A program made the position numbers and the translations under genes. This document shows positions 38,613 through 52,000 of a DNA stretch of 64,000 nt, piece by piece. The DNA comes from Lingula anatina (Eukaryota; Brachiopoda; Lingulata; Lingulida; Lingulidae): contig NW_019775014.1 in assembly GCF_001039355.2 (NCBI RefSeq), positions 266,751 to 330,750 of the forward strand, written 5' to 3'. The notes beneath the pieces were generated by a model. That model saw only the letters and a list, made by a program, of their open reading frames with translations. It was not told where the DNA came from and searched no databases. How positions within the stretch are numbered: the first letter of the stretch is position 1; every line of letters begins with the position of its first letter.

Positions 38613-38613
38613 G

Positions 38614-38660
<47 letters not shown>
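38613..38660. repeat. ATT microsatellite
   Basis: About sixteen ATT units, 250 bp before the first coding exon of gene D. A similar run lies before gene E (46733-46779), which supports the shared origin of these regions. Confidence 0.9.
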
Positions 38661-38913
38661 CTGTGATGAATATGTTGAAAATAAAGATATAACCGTACAA
38701 CCTTGTCGTATTCCTTATGAAGAGGGATACCTCTGCTTGGGACAGCTATATCGCCGACGCATTGAAAATGGTTACACTGTCGCGTTGTGTCGCCCTTCAC
38801 CCGTATGTCCCATGCTTTTATTCTGTGCAGCAAACTGTCTAAATATTTGAGTTTTAGTAAAGCTGTCTTATTTTCCTCTTCAGAGTGGTTAACATTTCCT
38901 TCGCCGATTATTG

Positions 38914-41471
38914 ATGCAGAAATTTGAAATCATGGAAGGTGGCGCTGCTCCTGCAGGTAACTTCAGATCTTAAAATCAAATCATTTCCAAAATCTGTCCA
39001 AAATACACCCGGGTAGCCTCATTTCCAGATTAAGATGCTCTATTAGGCATCAAAATATAGTAAATTATTTCAATAATAAGCTGTTGACTGAAGAAAGAAT
39101 TCTTTATTTTCTTTACATAACACAGCTGACGAAATTCTTCTCTGGCTGTTTCCTAAGGTTTGAATTCATCATTACTGTCAACAAAACGTTGTAACTATTT
39201 ATTTTATTTTCCTAATTGCGTCTTCAGGAAACCGCATTTTGATAGTACTGGTAGCAGTGTGTGCAATCGTCGCCGTAATTGCCATAGTTATAGCTGTAGT
39301 GGCAGTATCGAGATCCTCGACCACTCCAAACATCACCATTCAAGGCGACCAAACTACAATAGGTGGCAGCACCTCTGGACAAGGATCGTCTGCTGGGAGT
39401 TCTGGTGGGAGCTCAGGCTCTGTAGTCTCATCGTCATCTGGAGGACGGATCTTCACGATCGCCATAGGACATGACTGGGGCGCTCACGAATATATGTAGG
39501 TAGATTTTTCTGTGGAAAAGAAATATCTCTGCCGATAAAAATACCATAGTAAAAAGACGTGGCATAACCCGCGATTGCTTATACAGTGCCAGTAGGAGCA
39601 CACGAACGAAATGGGGTGCCTCGATATGAAACCAGACAACTTTTGTGTTTTTAATTTCCAAATACTTTAAAAAATCAATTAAGTTAATAAATAGGCCAGG
39701 AACAAGAACTTCTTAAATCGTATATTTAATATTAATGATTATTAAAGATCATAATAATAAACGAGTCGCATTTCGATTTACTCCATGCTATGGTCTTTAT
39801 TGAAAATGGCAATTTTTTCGAGATTACAAATTGCATCGTATTGTTTGGTTCCATTGCCTCGCTTTCAAAAATTAGAACAGGCGCCCCAAAACCGGGAGAC
39901 GAAGAAAAAAAATTATATTGGCCAAGTTTGCCCTTGCACAAGAATGTCCTCGCAGTATTATCTGCAATTAACCTTCCTACGATTTTGAATGTATTTTGCA
40001 ATATCATTTTCAATCTGGCCGATGAAGAATTTTATTAATCAAGAGTGGGGGAGGTGTGAAAATCCCCATTGGGGCCACATATAACACTATAAATACAATG
40101 GGAATCCCCTTAAAAATGAAGGTAAAATTAATGTTATTCTAAGGAATTCCGACGGATTTACTTTTTAAAACATAAAATCAATATAACATTTCTAATGTAA
40201 ATTTTCAGAAAGACACCAGAGAGCAAATGAAATAAAATCAACCACACGGTAAACACCGGCAGGCTTTGTCAATTTCACCAACTTGTTCATTTCAAACAGC
40301 ACACTTTTCGCACATGCGCAGATGTTTGAAGCCTGTGCTGCCAGTAGGCACAAAAGACGTCCTCAAACCCTTCTAGACTTCTAGGATTTTCTGAATTTAA
40401 TACTGTCGTGACTTTGACAAATATATCTGTCATTCAAATAAACTACGTACTTATATGTGTGTTTGGAAAAGTAGATAATTAGTTTTCGGTTTTGATAAAT
40501 TCAAGCCTTTTATATATAATGAGAACTAAGGTAAACCGAAATATCCGTAAATAACAAAACTAATTTCTTGAAAACAGAGATGTTTATCAAAAACACCACA
40601 TAACTCGATTAAGGAAAAACCATGACAAAAACGTATGTTTTCTGTATAAAATTAAGGAGAATTCTGCAAAATTACCGATCTATGTACAACAGTGTACAGC
40701 CATATTGTAGGCCTATAAGGTTTTCAATACCGCCGCTTTAGAAACTCTATCTATTCATTGACATATCCTTAGTCATTTCTTATTAATGCATTTTAATCAA
40801 CACAGTGTGGTTTCCATAAAAAAAAGCAATAAATGCTTAAATTGTCACATATGAAACACGTTCTTACATTCATATCCATTCAACATGCTGGTAGCTGTAT
40901 TGTTCCTGTTTCAGAGACACCTCTGGCTATTTGGCAGGCTTCCATTATGATTTAATCGACGCAGGTAAATCGACATTTCGTTTTCATCGAATGTTAAGTA
41001 ATTTGTCGAATTTTAAATAATTTGATCACTGCCCCCCCCCCCCCCATCTGACGCTCTATCACTCACTTAATAATTTAACGACAAATTTCGGTTGTTAACA
41101 AATTAAACAAGCCTAGATTACATTTACACGGGGCCGTGCGATGAAATTGTCCAAACAATTTTTTTTTTTGAAATCGCAAGGAGCTACGGGCTACACCGAG
41201 TGTAGCCTCTACATTACATGGCCTTAAACCCGTACGATTCCGTGCGATTTCGCACGGCCACCGTCTACCCCCGCTCAGACGCCGTGCAAAAAGGGTATTA
41301 CTGGCAGTATACGTGCAATGTACTGGCATGGCATTTCAAATGTAATCTAGGCTTTATATCTTTTCAGTTTGCACCGAGGCTGGCATGGACTGTCGTACTG
41401 TATGGGACAAGTACGTCAATTGCTGGGACTCCACCCCAGGACAACCCTCACACGGCGGACAGGGTAAGTGA

Positions 41472-41515
<44 letters not shown>

Positions 41516-43809
41516 GGGGGGGGGGGGGTATGTACTAAAAACGAACGTTAGCAAAAATTATAAGGATAACAACTGTTCATTTTGGCCAAAAAATGAATTT
41601 TCCTGGGGTAAATGACAATTTTCCCGATTTATCCATTTCTACATTCAAAGGTGTCTGTTTTTTCCTTAAAAGTTCGCTTTTTTGTAATAATCTCTAAAGA
41701 GATTATTTTTCGGTTTTGAGAAGAGATTATTACAGAGTATAGCCATCTATGGAGGTCACGCGGTCCGATGGCAAACACAGATTTCAAAATAACTGCTATA
41801 ACTGCCGTTCTTGTTGTAAAATAGAATATATTATATTTCTATGAGTTGTTTACAATGTATTCATCGTGAAATAAAGATCTCATATGAAGAGTTATCCCTT
41901 TAATCTTCACCGAAAAATGTGGCCTATTTTTATTTGGCTCAAATCAATAAAGATTTACTGAATTAATCAAATTTGCCTCGTCTAGAAAAAATACATGATT
42001 TATGTAGATATATAAAATGAATGATACTAAATAATTTCGTATCTTTAGGTATACTACTTATTTTAATGAAAATTCTTAAAATTAATGTGTTTGGTGTTGA
42101 AGAAAATATCACCTTTGGTTTAAGTTATTTGGGAATCGACATTGCCCATGTAAGTTCTGTCTGACTACGTTCATACCTGTACTCAAAATATTTCTGAAGC
42201 ATATAATATGCCTCGGAGCAGCGATTTGTTTTATATCATTAATACTAACACTATTGTCGAATATAATTGAACCTAAACATAAGTAGACAAATAAAACAAG
42301 CACTTGGTATTCAATATGTATTCAACCTTTGTTAATTTCGCAAGAGAGACTGTTAAATTCGAAGTGATATTACTGATAACAAAATTTTACCACCAATTGA
42401 AACATGTAGTTGTCCTATAAAACCACATTTCAGGTTTGATGGGCCGTTGGTATGATGCTTGTACCGGCTGGTTTCCAACCATAGGTAGGATCCAGGTGTT
42501 CAGCTTTTCTTCGCCATTCCTCAAGCCCCCAACCAGCTATTTTTTTACGAAGACTGGGAACGCTGCTTCGTTTTCATCCAGAAATGTAGCTAACAAGAAA
42601 ATCGGTAAGACACATATTTTGATCAAAGCATACATGTATAACGCCGATAAGTATATTGTATCAAGTAGAAATCGAAGCGGGAATTTTAGGATCTAAAGTT
42701 GTTGACGATTGTTTAAGTCTCTTTCTGTAAAAAAATGTAAGTTGTAACTTCTCCAAACAACATACTGTATTTACTCAGGAAGATTCAGGAAGAGGCTGCA
42801 TTCCCGGATGAACTTGTCTTGTTAGTCTTGTTTAGTTTTTCTTTGAATAAATTCGTGTATAATCTAGATTAACTGTTTCAATGTATTGCCATATTATTGT
42901 CATTCAGGTAGGTAATAAAAACAGTAATATAAAATACAAAATTAATCTCCTTGATTATTTAAGGTTTCATTGATGGCTGGGCTAGTGACGAGAAGTGTCT
43001 GGCCAGATGGACCGACGTCACGGGTCAGGATAGTATGACCGTCGTCCATGTTAATAACCCTGCAGATATCGTAGCCAAGTTGAAAAGTGGAGAAGTAAGA
43101 TATATGCCGTGTTCGATTCCTATCTTGAAATGTATTAAGTGTTCTGTGTTCTTGAGACATTGCAGAGAAAACGGAATTTGACTTCCTCATATATTACAGG
43201 AGAACTGACATATTTGGATTCATACAGTAGAGATATTTCATTTTCCAGTAAACAGGAGAATGCTACACACGAATGTTTGGTGCAAACTAAATATATTCTG
43301 TTTTTCTTCACAAATAGATAGAAGCGGCCTTCGTGTCTGCCCTAGACATGGCGGACTATGCATCAAGAGCCAACCCCGAGGTTGAACAAGTCCCTGGGGC
43401 TGGATTTTCTTGCATGCTGTCCGGTAACGGGATGATGACACGGAAAGACAACGACTTCAACTCAAAATGGAACGTAGGCCTCAGCAAGCTGGTCTCCAGC
43501 GGGAAGTTTAAGAAATTATGCGACGCAGCGGCTACAAAACACGGTGAGTCACATGAAAACAGCTCTAAAAAGCATTATTCTTCATACACAGGATATCAGA
43601 TGAGATGTCGAAACTGAATAGTTTTCCTAATTAAAATGTGAAAAACAACAACCATAGTTACTGGATCTAAAATTTTGGTTTCTAAAGATAAACATTATTA
43701 GAATTCAGTCGGCAAGAAGTGGTCTCACGTAAAAAATTGTAAAGCAAGTATATATCAGATCCGCTTTTTTGTAGGTTCTCGTGGTTCTGTGACCTGCGTC
43801 GATGGCTAG
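38914..43809 (+). CDS. Gene D: membrane-anchored solute-binding-protein-like gene, complete
   Basis: Exons: 38914-38956, 39228-39495, 40915-40964, 41368-41463, 42434-42604, 42964-43094, 43318-43543 and 43775-43809; phases 1, 2, 1, 1, 1, 0, 1. From the conserved ATG at 38932 (MEGGAAPA) the protein has 333 residues; an in-frame ATG at 38914 adds six. A transmembrane helix (ILIVLVAVCAIVAVIAIVIA) and a Ser/Gly stalk lead to the domain: FTIAIGHDWGAHEY, DTSGYLAGFHYDLIDA, CTEAGMDC, WYDACTGWFPTIGRIQVFSF, GFIDGWASDEKC, lobe-2 FVSALDMADYASR and TRKDNDFNSKW, and the last exon ending CVDG. Predicted type II membrane protein with an extracellular type-2 periplasmic-binding fold; T-x-x-R is kept. Closest to gene E. 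Its 5' untranslated exon seems to lie beyond the transposon at 25 kb. Confidence 0.87.
41475..41514. repeat. GT microsatellite plus G-run
   Basis: About twenty GT units followed by a G-run to about 41528, just after the donor of the 96-nt exon of gene D. Confidence 0.9.
41562..41902 (+). mobile_element. MITE-like repeat in gene D, related copy in gene E
   Basis: About 340 bp with inverted ends AAGGATAAC and GTTATCCCTT. Shares TGAATTTTCCTGGGGTAAA, GAGATTAT, CAGAGTATAGCCATCTA, TTATATTTCTATGAGTTGTT and AATAAAGATCTCATA-like blocks with 47256-47545. The copies sit in different introns of D and E, so they arose by transposition, not by the gene duplication. Confidence 0.7.
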
Positions 43810-45749
43810 AAATACCATGAAAATATCACCAAGAGCGGGAAAGAGAATGGAGAAGAGAGATTTCGGAGAAAAAAAGTCCGATACACAAAACCCGTTTTTT
43901 GTTGAAGTGATATTTGACTAACATATATTGATAGGATTCTTTGAGCATATTTCGGTTTTAACCTGCTTTTAATATCCATTAAATTGCAAGAATTATGTCC
44001 GTTGTTGAAAGACGAAATTCAGACACATGTTCAGTATGTATCTTGGTCACCATACAGTTCAAACAGAGTAACCCTCTGATAAATAAGGCATTATAGACCA
44101 ACTGAGAGGATCCACCTGTTCTCACCTGACACGATATCAACCCTCTCCGGAGCCTTAAGATTGTCGATTTGTGAATATTTCTAAGGTTTTTAACTTACTA
44201 AGTACTAATTCAACAAAAAGGTGAACTTTTGAGTCTCTTCAGCGACGCGCATTTTTGTGATGTTGGCGCAATTTTGATTTGTTCAATAATTTCCACTGTT
44301 TTATTTACCGTAGTACCCTCCAATTTGGAAAGCGATAATCTGCAATTTAAAAGCAGAGTACATGTAACAGCTATGCAGATTGAACAAAATGTTTGTTTCA
44401 CTGACGGACTTTATTGTTCATTTCTTGTTAAATGAACAGAACTCATTTGTCACAATATATATATCGAAGGGGTGTTTGCCTTCATACAGAATAACTAAGA
44501 TATTTTCTAACAACAAAATATTGCGAAAGATTTTAAAACATATTTAGGAGAGTGCTATAGGCCTTAGGCTGTTTTGTATGTATTCTAGAGAACATTTGTA
44601 TTTTTTCTATTATTTTTATAGTAAATGCTCAAAACTGTCTTATTATGACGTATAACGCTTGTGATAAAATAAACATAACAATTTTAGCATTTTTCTTTTT
44701 ATCATCTTCTAGTAATCACAGTTAGTGTTCTTTGCGGCTTGCACTCTCTACCAGTGTGTACTGGGTAGGAGGTTTGGCAAATGCTTTTGCTAATGTATCA
44801 GTCATCACTTTTGGAAACCTCTATCAGCGTAGTGAGTGAAATTTTTGGTATTTTGGTATTCTTTAAATTTTCAATTCATCCAGTTGGCTGCTTTAGAAGG
44901 TGAATTGATCTTTTCGTCATTTCAAGGGGGTGACAAGTAATACTTTTGTTATCTCATATCTTATACTATTATTTTTTTATTATTATCTAAATTCATTTGC
45001 TAGATGTGCTTGTAATGCGTCATTTTAAACTATAAAATCAATTCTGGAGCTATCACTGTCTCTTACAGTCTTGATAGTAAGACAACAACCCTATGAATAT
45101 CTACCAAAAGTTTTCGATCCAGATTCGCGAGGATCAGCCTGATATTTAACCCATTTAAATCTACTTGGTGGGAATTGCATATTCTTTTTACATGACCTAA
45201 AGAGGTTTTGATAATATGTTAACATACTAGTACAGTGTAGGTAACGTGGGAGATTTTTAAGGATGGAAGAACATGCGTGCAGAATAGCGTTCTGTTAAAT
45301 ACATGTATTTATAGACGTATCGTTTTTTAATGGTTGTATAATGAAACGGAGCTACTCCCGTTTTAAAGAATAAATAATCCATTAGAGTTAATTACATCGT
45401 TTCGCTCCACCATCAATAGACCTTGGTTACATGTATGTGAAAGATACACGATTAATACAAGAAGGAATGTACTTTACTATTTCCATAATGCATGTAGGTT
45501 ATGCTTATTTAGCCTCTTAATCTGTTTTATTATATCCTAATTAGAAACCAAGAGAAACCTCTTTTGTACATGTAGTAGGGCACACGGTATGGTGGTACGT
45601 TAATACTCACCTTATGTAATAAACAAGCTATACTTTGCATAAATGCTGTTAACCTTGTTTTATCCCGACCTCGTCCATCACATCTACATTCCAACACGAC
45701 TAATATCACGTACTAAACCATATTTGTATTCTGTTCTGTATTCTGTTAG
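43810..45749. other. Spacer between D and E with a conserved upstream block
   Basis: The stretch before the E 5' exon (about 45690-45740) and before the F 5' exon (about 54275-54320) share CCAACACGACTAATATCACG and an ATATTTTGTATTCTG-like block. Part of it (CAGCACGACTA) also precedes the D 5' exon near 24957. This could be promoter sequence or the acceptor region of an intron. AATAAA at 44668 could serve gene D. Confidence 0.4.
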
Positions 45750-45818
45750 TGGAGTACTGTCAGTCGAAGTGGATTATAACCTTTTGTGGGACATGTTTCA
45801 ATGACATCACCGCAGCAG
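45750..45818 (+). other. 5' exon of gene E, probably untranslated
   Basis: 69 nt between a TTCTGTTAG acceptor-like end and a GTAAGA donor, nearly identical to 54329-54397. One frame is open through the whole exon (EYCQSKWIITFCGTCFNDI) and would join in phase to an open frame in the next exon of gene E. The matching joins in D and F hit stop codons, so I read it as 5' untranslated. Confidence 0.5.
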
Positions 45819-46732
45819 GTAAGAAAGAGAAAATGTGAGTGTATGTTTTTGTGGGCGTTTGTATGTATCTTTGAATGTGTGTATCTATTCTGTTATATAG
45901 CATTTTGATTGGTTGATTGCTTGTTTAGCCTTTCCTGGTTCGTTTTATTTCTGGTCTTCTTCAAGTTACACTGATTCACATAATGCATGTAATTTCATAC
46001 ATACTTTAAATATAGCCTCAATATATTTAAATATTGAGAGCAACTTTCTGTATGTAATCTGTAAACACTGTTTTGAGTGTGAATTAAAAAAAATGGTGAA
46101 AAATTTACAGTTCTAAAAATTGTAACAACCATCCGCTCTCTCTGACCTACATACCCCCCTCCCTCGTGCACATTTCCACTGATCCGTGTATTTGTACTTT
46201 TAATTACGCATGCTGTCTCCGGGATTCAAATAAACCTACTTTTTGGTATCTTGGTTTGAAGAGGCCCGCAAAGTAGAGCAGCTTTTACCAAATTTCAGTA
46301 AAATTTAAATTTGACCTTAAAATCTGATCTTAACATTCGATTTAACAAACCAAAATTAATGCAAACATGTATACTGTATCATCCCTGCCGCAATTATGAA
46401 CATTGCCAGCAGGCACCCTAAAATTAGAATTAACTAAATTTTGCTTAACATCTAGTCAACAGATCATAGTTTAAATTGGTGACATAAGCTGTAGAGCAAA
46501 CAGTGGTGTATATCTACCCATCTGGACCATTGAAATATCCCAACACCAATTATCATATTATATTATTAATATACGGCTCTTAAGTTAGGGAGATGCATTT
46601 TTACCATGGTAACAGGAGGTAGTTTCGACCCAACAAACGCAAAAAAGGATCGTTTGTACCGCAAGAACCATTAAGAGGGTTAAAACCATCAAATTTAAAC
46701 AGGCACTAGCTAATTTGTCTTGTGGCGATCAG

Positions 46733-46733
46733 C

Positions 46734-46778
<45 letters not shown>

Positions 46779-46779
46779 G
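46733..46779. repeat. ATT microsatellite
   Basis: About fifteen ATT units before gene E, at the same relative place as the run before gene D. Confidence 0.9.
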
Positions 46780-46965
46780 TAATGATGATAAACATGCCGA
46801 AAATAAAGAAATAAATTCCATGGCCACAGAAATGGTTCGAGTGTATACTGCTGTCAAGCAATGATCAGCACTAATGCTTTTTATTGATAATGTCACAAAA
46901 TTTCTTGATATTTGATTTTAAAAGCTCTCATTTTTGTTTTAGAGTTTGTAACCGACATTGAAATC

Positions 46966-49017
46966 ATGGAAGGTGGCACTGCTCCGGCAGGTAACTTGCA
47001 CATACACTGTACGAATAAATACCCTGTAAAGAATATAACTTATCAAAATACCATTGTATAAAAAAACAAGGCCATTTTCTTAACCCTGGTACAAATTCTA
47101 AATCAATATCATCATCATCGTCGTCATCATGTTAGTATGCCCCTACACATCATCTTAGTATGCTCCATTCACATAATATTTGCTGCTGTCCAGCATTTTT
47201 CCTCTTTGTCTCATATCATTCTGTTTCTTTTTCTCCACGAATTTCCAGTTGCTCATTAAAAGGATAACTATTGTTCATTTTAGCCAACAAATGAATTTTC
47301 CTGGGGTAAACAATCTTCCCATACTTACCAATTGTTAATTAATACATATCTGCATTCAAAGTCAGTCCCTGTTTTTTTTCTAAAAAGTTTTTTTTATAAT
47401 AATCTCTTAAGAGATTATAACAGAGTATAGCCATCTACTATGGAGGTTACGTGCCTTTTTTGTGGTAAAATAGAAAATATTATATTTCTATGAGTTGTTT
47501 ACAGTGTATTTATTGTGGAATAAAGATCTCATACGAAGAGTTGTTATTGCTGAAATATCTTTTTTTTATTACATGGCAAGTCATAAGTAAGTAGCTTGCC
47601 TTTCCTGGTCCGGTTGGTAAATGCATTTGCTTTACACTTTGTCCTAACTTCAAGTTGTGTTTGAGGCATGTGTTGTTTTGAAACAACCAGCAACATCCAA
47701 AAGGCTGCAAATGAAAGTACTGACTGGAGAGAAGGGAATACTTTTGAGTCTCAATGCCAGAACAGTAAATTTTACCCAATCTGCACCAATACTTTAATCA
47801 GTGGATAAGGGGGGGGGGGGGGTTAAGGCCAGTTAAGTGTCTCATTTCAAACATTTGGCTGTTTATTATTATTATTATTATCATTATTATTACTAATTTT
47901 AAAGCCTATGATCCGCGTTTTCTGACGGAACATTACAATTGGTTCTATGTAGCATTTTTTAAATTCTCTCTATTGATACGGTTGGTTATGTTTTTCATTT
48001 GGTGAATTTTTTTTCTTTTGCTCGTCCAAGTTTTGATAATATTTCTGTTGACACTCTGCCATCAGAAGTAAGGAAAATGCCTCGACATTGAGTCGAGTGA
48101 CTTTAAGTTTTAATTTTGTACTGTTTGTACAGTATAAATGTTACAGACCGGAGCAACTGCACATTGTATCTGACAGCCTTTAAACTTTTCAGATCATACC
48201 CTTCTCTCTACTCTCTGATATGACAACATGCAGTGAGAGTTACAGATTGTTATCATTATCTGCTATAGGCACTGTGTCATCAACATATGTTCTAAATATT
48301 ATTGACAATATGGTTTTTTTTACAAAATTTCTGGAGATAAAACATTATTAATGTCAACAAAATATCAATCAACAATCAATCATGTTGTTTTTGTAGCTGA
48401 GCCTTCTAGTTCAGGAAACCGCATTTTGATAGTGCTGGTAGCAGTGTGTGCAGTCGTCACCATAGTAGCAATAGTTATAGCTGTAGTGGCAGTATCAAGA
48501 TCCTCTACGACTCCAAACATCACCATTCAAGGCGACCAAACGTCAAAAGGTGGCGGCACCTCTGCGGGACAAGGATCGTCTGCAGGAGGACGGATCTTCA
48601 CGCTTGCCGTAGGACATGACTGGGGCGCGCACCAATATATGTAGGTAGATTTTTCTGTGGAAAAAATTAAAAAAGCTTATCTCTGCCGATAACAATAGTA
48701 AAAAGAAGTGGTATGACCCGCAACTGAGTATACAGTAGCCCCCAAAAAGCTCCTTCAAATCCTTCCAGTGTTTCAAGTATTTTCTGAACTCAATACTGTC
48801 GTGACTTGTTCAATATTTTTGCCATCCAAATACATAACTTATCTGTATAAATATTTGTCAAACTGGATAAGTGTTTTTTCGGTTTTTATATATAATGATT
48901 TTTTTCTGTATGAAACTGAGGGGAATTCTGAAAAATTAACTATGTGCAACAATGTTCAGCCTCTCATTACCGCTGGTTGAGAAACTTTAAACTCCAACTA
49001 GTCATTGGCATATCTGA

Positions 49018-49074
<57 letters not shown>

Positions 49075-52000
49075 AGGAAGACATTTTAATCAACACAATG
49101 TGGTTTCTATAAAATGAGCAATAAAATGCTAGGATCTTGGTGCACTGTAATTAAACTGCCCAAAATTGTCACGTACACTGCATGAAATACGTGCTAACAT
49201 TCATATCCATAACGCATTGTTCTTATTTCAGAGACACCTCTGGCTACTTGGCAGGCTTTCATTATGATTTAATCGAGGCAGGTAAATCGACATTTCATTT
49301 TAATCGAAATGTTAAGTAAATGCAATTATCGCATTTCAACAAATATGACCACTGTTTGCCCGATGCTATGTCACTCACTTAATAAGTTACATGTAACTTA
49401 CACCCCATTCTCATAGATTAGATCGACCTACATTGGATCGACCTAACTCCCTGGGGGTTCACGCTAAATAGCTGTCAGCCGGGCGGACACGAAAGTTAAT
49501 TACCCCTTAAAGCTTGTAGTAGGCGGGGACGGACACTTAAGGGGGATTATCTGACAGTAATCTAGTGAGACTCCCCGCGGTGATAGATCGATCTAAAAGT
49601 TGTGAGAACAGAGCCTANTTAAGGGGGATTATCTGACAGTAATCTAGTGAGACTCCCCGCGGTGATAGATCGATCCAAAAGTTGTGAGAACAGAGCCTAA
49701 GTATGTCAGTTGTTGACAAATTATGCAATTTGAATTTGATATGTTAGGCAAAAATGGGAATCTTCCGAAATAGTCTTAAGTCTCGCAACTAAGCATAAAA
49801 TCAAGCGAGATTTCTAGGGATTTAGAGGAGAGTGGAGTCAGAAACAATGGCAGACTAGCTTTTAGGTACAGCAAAGAAAAGATGACAGAATTTATGCAAG
49901 GATAATTTTCTGTGTTTTTTAAACTAAAGTTTTGTCTTTTGCACAACAGTCCCACCATTATGTGTCACTTTTGTATTACTTTGAACTGGAAAGAAGACAT
50001 TACCGAGCATAGAGTTTCACCCTCAGCCCACGTGGGTTTTTGCATACTTTCTAATCCATTACTAAGCCATTACTGACAGCCTCGGTTTAGACCATCTTGA
50101 ATGATTTCCATGACAGGCATATTGATAGTTATTGTGGCTACTGAAGACAATAAATATACGTATACAGTATTATAACACATACATGTATTGCCTACGTGTT
50201 CTTGGTATTTTAATATGCAACAAGAAATCTGGGCCAACTTTTTATTTTTGAATAATGATATCTTTTCAGTTTGCACCGAGGCTGGCATAGACTGTCGCAC
50301 TGTATGGGATAAGTACAGCAACTGCTGGGATACCACCATAGGACAACCCTCACACGGCGGCCAGGGTACGTGGTGTGTTTTGGTGATATCTCATTAACTG
50401 CTTCTTTTTAGATTTATTTAATTTTTTTTTCTCACTCCGTTGCGTTCTTCTCTATATTATTACGTTTGCCTCGCTAAGATCATAATTTTTTCGATTTTAA
50501 TACTACTAATTGCATAAGAATTGTCGTTTTCGGTTTTTCTAAAAATGGGTTTCTTCTAATTTCCTCCAACGATATGGCTATAAAACGGCTAAAATCAATA
50601 ATTAAATGAATGCTAACAAAAATTAATCTTCACCGAAAAATGTGGCCTATTTTGACAGCTTAAATCAATAAAAGCTTTCTGAATTAATCAAATTGACCTT
50701 GTTTAATATAGATTAATATAGATAGATAAAATAAATGATACTAAATAATTAAATTGTGTATCGTTAGGCACATGCCTTATTGCAATGGGGAGATATAGTT
50801 TTATCCTTATTCTTAAAATTGATGTTTTTGAAAATATTAACTTTTGGTTTGTTATTTTGGAATCGATATTGCCAATGTGAGTTCTGCCTTTCTAAGCATA
50901 TGAATATACTCAAAATGTGTGAGGCACAGCCTATGCCACTTGCAGTGGTTTGTTTTATATCATTAATATTAATAATATTGGCGAATATACCTAAAACTAG
51001 GTAGACAAATATAACAAGCACTTGTTATTCAATATGTCTTCAAGTATATTCTTCAATCTTTGTTAATTTCGCAAGAGAGACTGCTACATTGGACGCAATT
51101 ATTACTGATGACAAAAGTTCACCACCAAAAACGCAGTTGTCTGTCATAGTATACAACCACATTTCAGGTTTGATGGGCCGTTGGTATGATGCTTGCGTCG
51201 GCTGGTTTCCAACCATAGGTAGGGTTCAGGTGTTCAGTTTTTCTTCGCCATTCCTCAAGCCCCCAGTCAGCTATTTATTTACGAAGCCGGGAAATGCTGC
51301 TTCGTTTTCATCCAGAAACTTAGCTAACAAGAAAATCGGTAAGACACATATTTTTATCAAAGCAAATAACACCGATAAGCATTAATGTATCAATTAGAAA
51401 TCGAAGCGGCAATCGTAGGATCTGCAGTTGTTGGCGATGTTTTGTAATAACGGTCAGTTATACTTTCCTCAGTTGTTTTGTTAGTCTTGTTTAGTTTTTT
51501 TTTTAAATAAATCCGTGTGTTAGCAAGATTACCTACATCAATGTATTGCAATTGTATTGTCAATCAGGTAGGTAATAAAAATAGTAATAGAAAATAGAAA
51601 ATTAATCTCCTTGATTATTTAAGGTTTCATTGATGGATTTGCTACTGATGAGAAGTGTTTGGTCAGATGGACTGACGTCAAAGGTCAGGACAATATGACC
51701 ATCATCCACGTTCAGAACCCTGCAGATGTCGTAGCCAAGTTGAAAAGTGGCGAGGTATGATATTTAGCGTGTTAGATTCCAATCTTGAATTGAAGAATGT
51801 GCCAATTTTCTTCGGGCAGCAAAAACGAAATTTGGCTTTGTAATATACAGACTTGACATTTAATATGGAATATTTCAGTTTCAAAGGTATGCCTAGATAT
51901 AAATGCTTTTTTTTCAAAAAAAAAAAAAAAAAAAAAAAAAAGATCAGATCTCATATAAGTTATACGAATGGAGAAGTGTGTAGTCAGGTGTGTCGCAACC

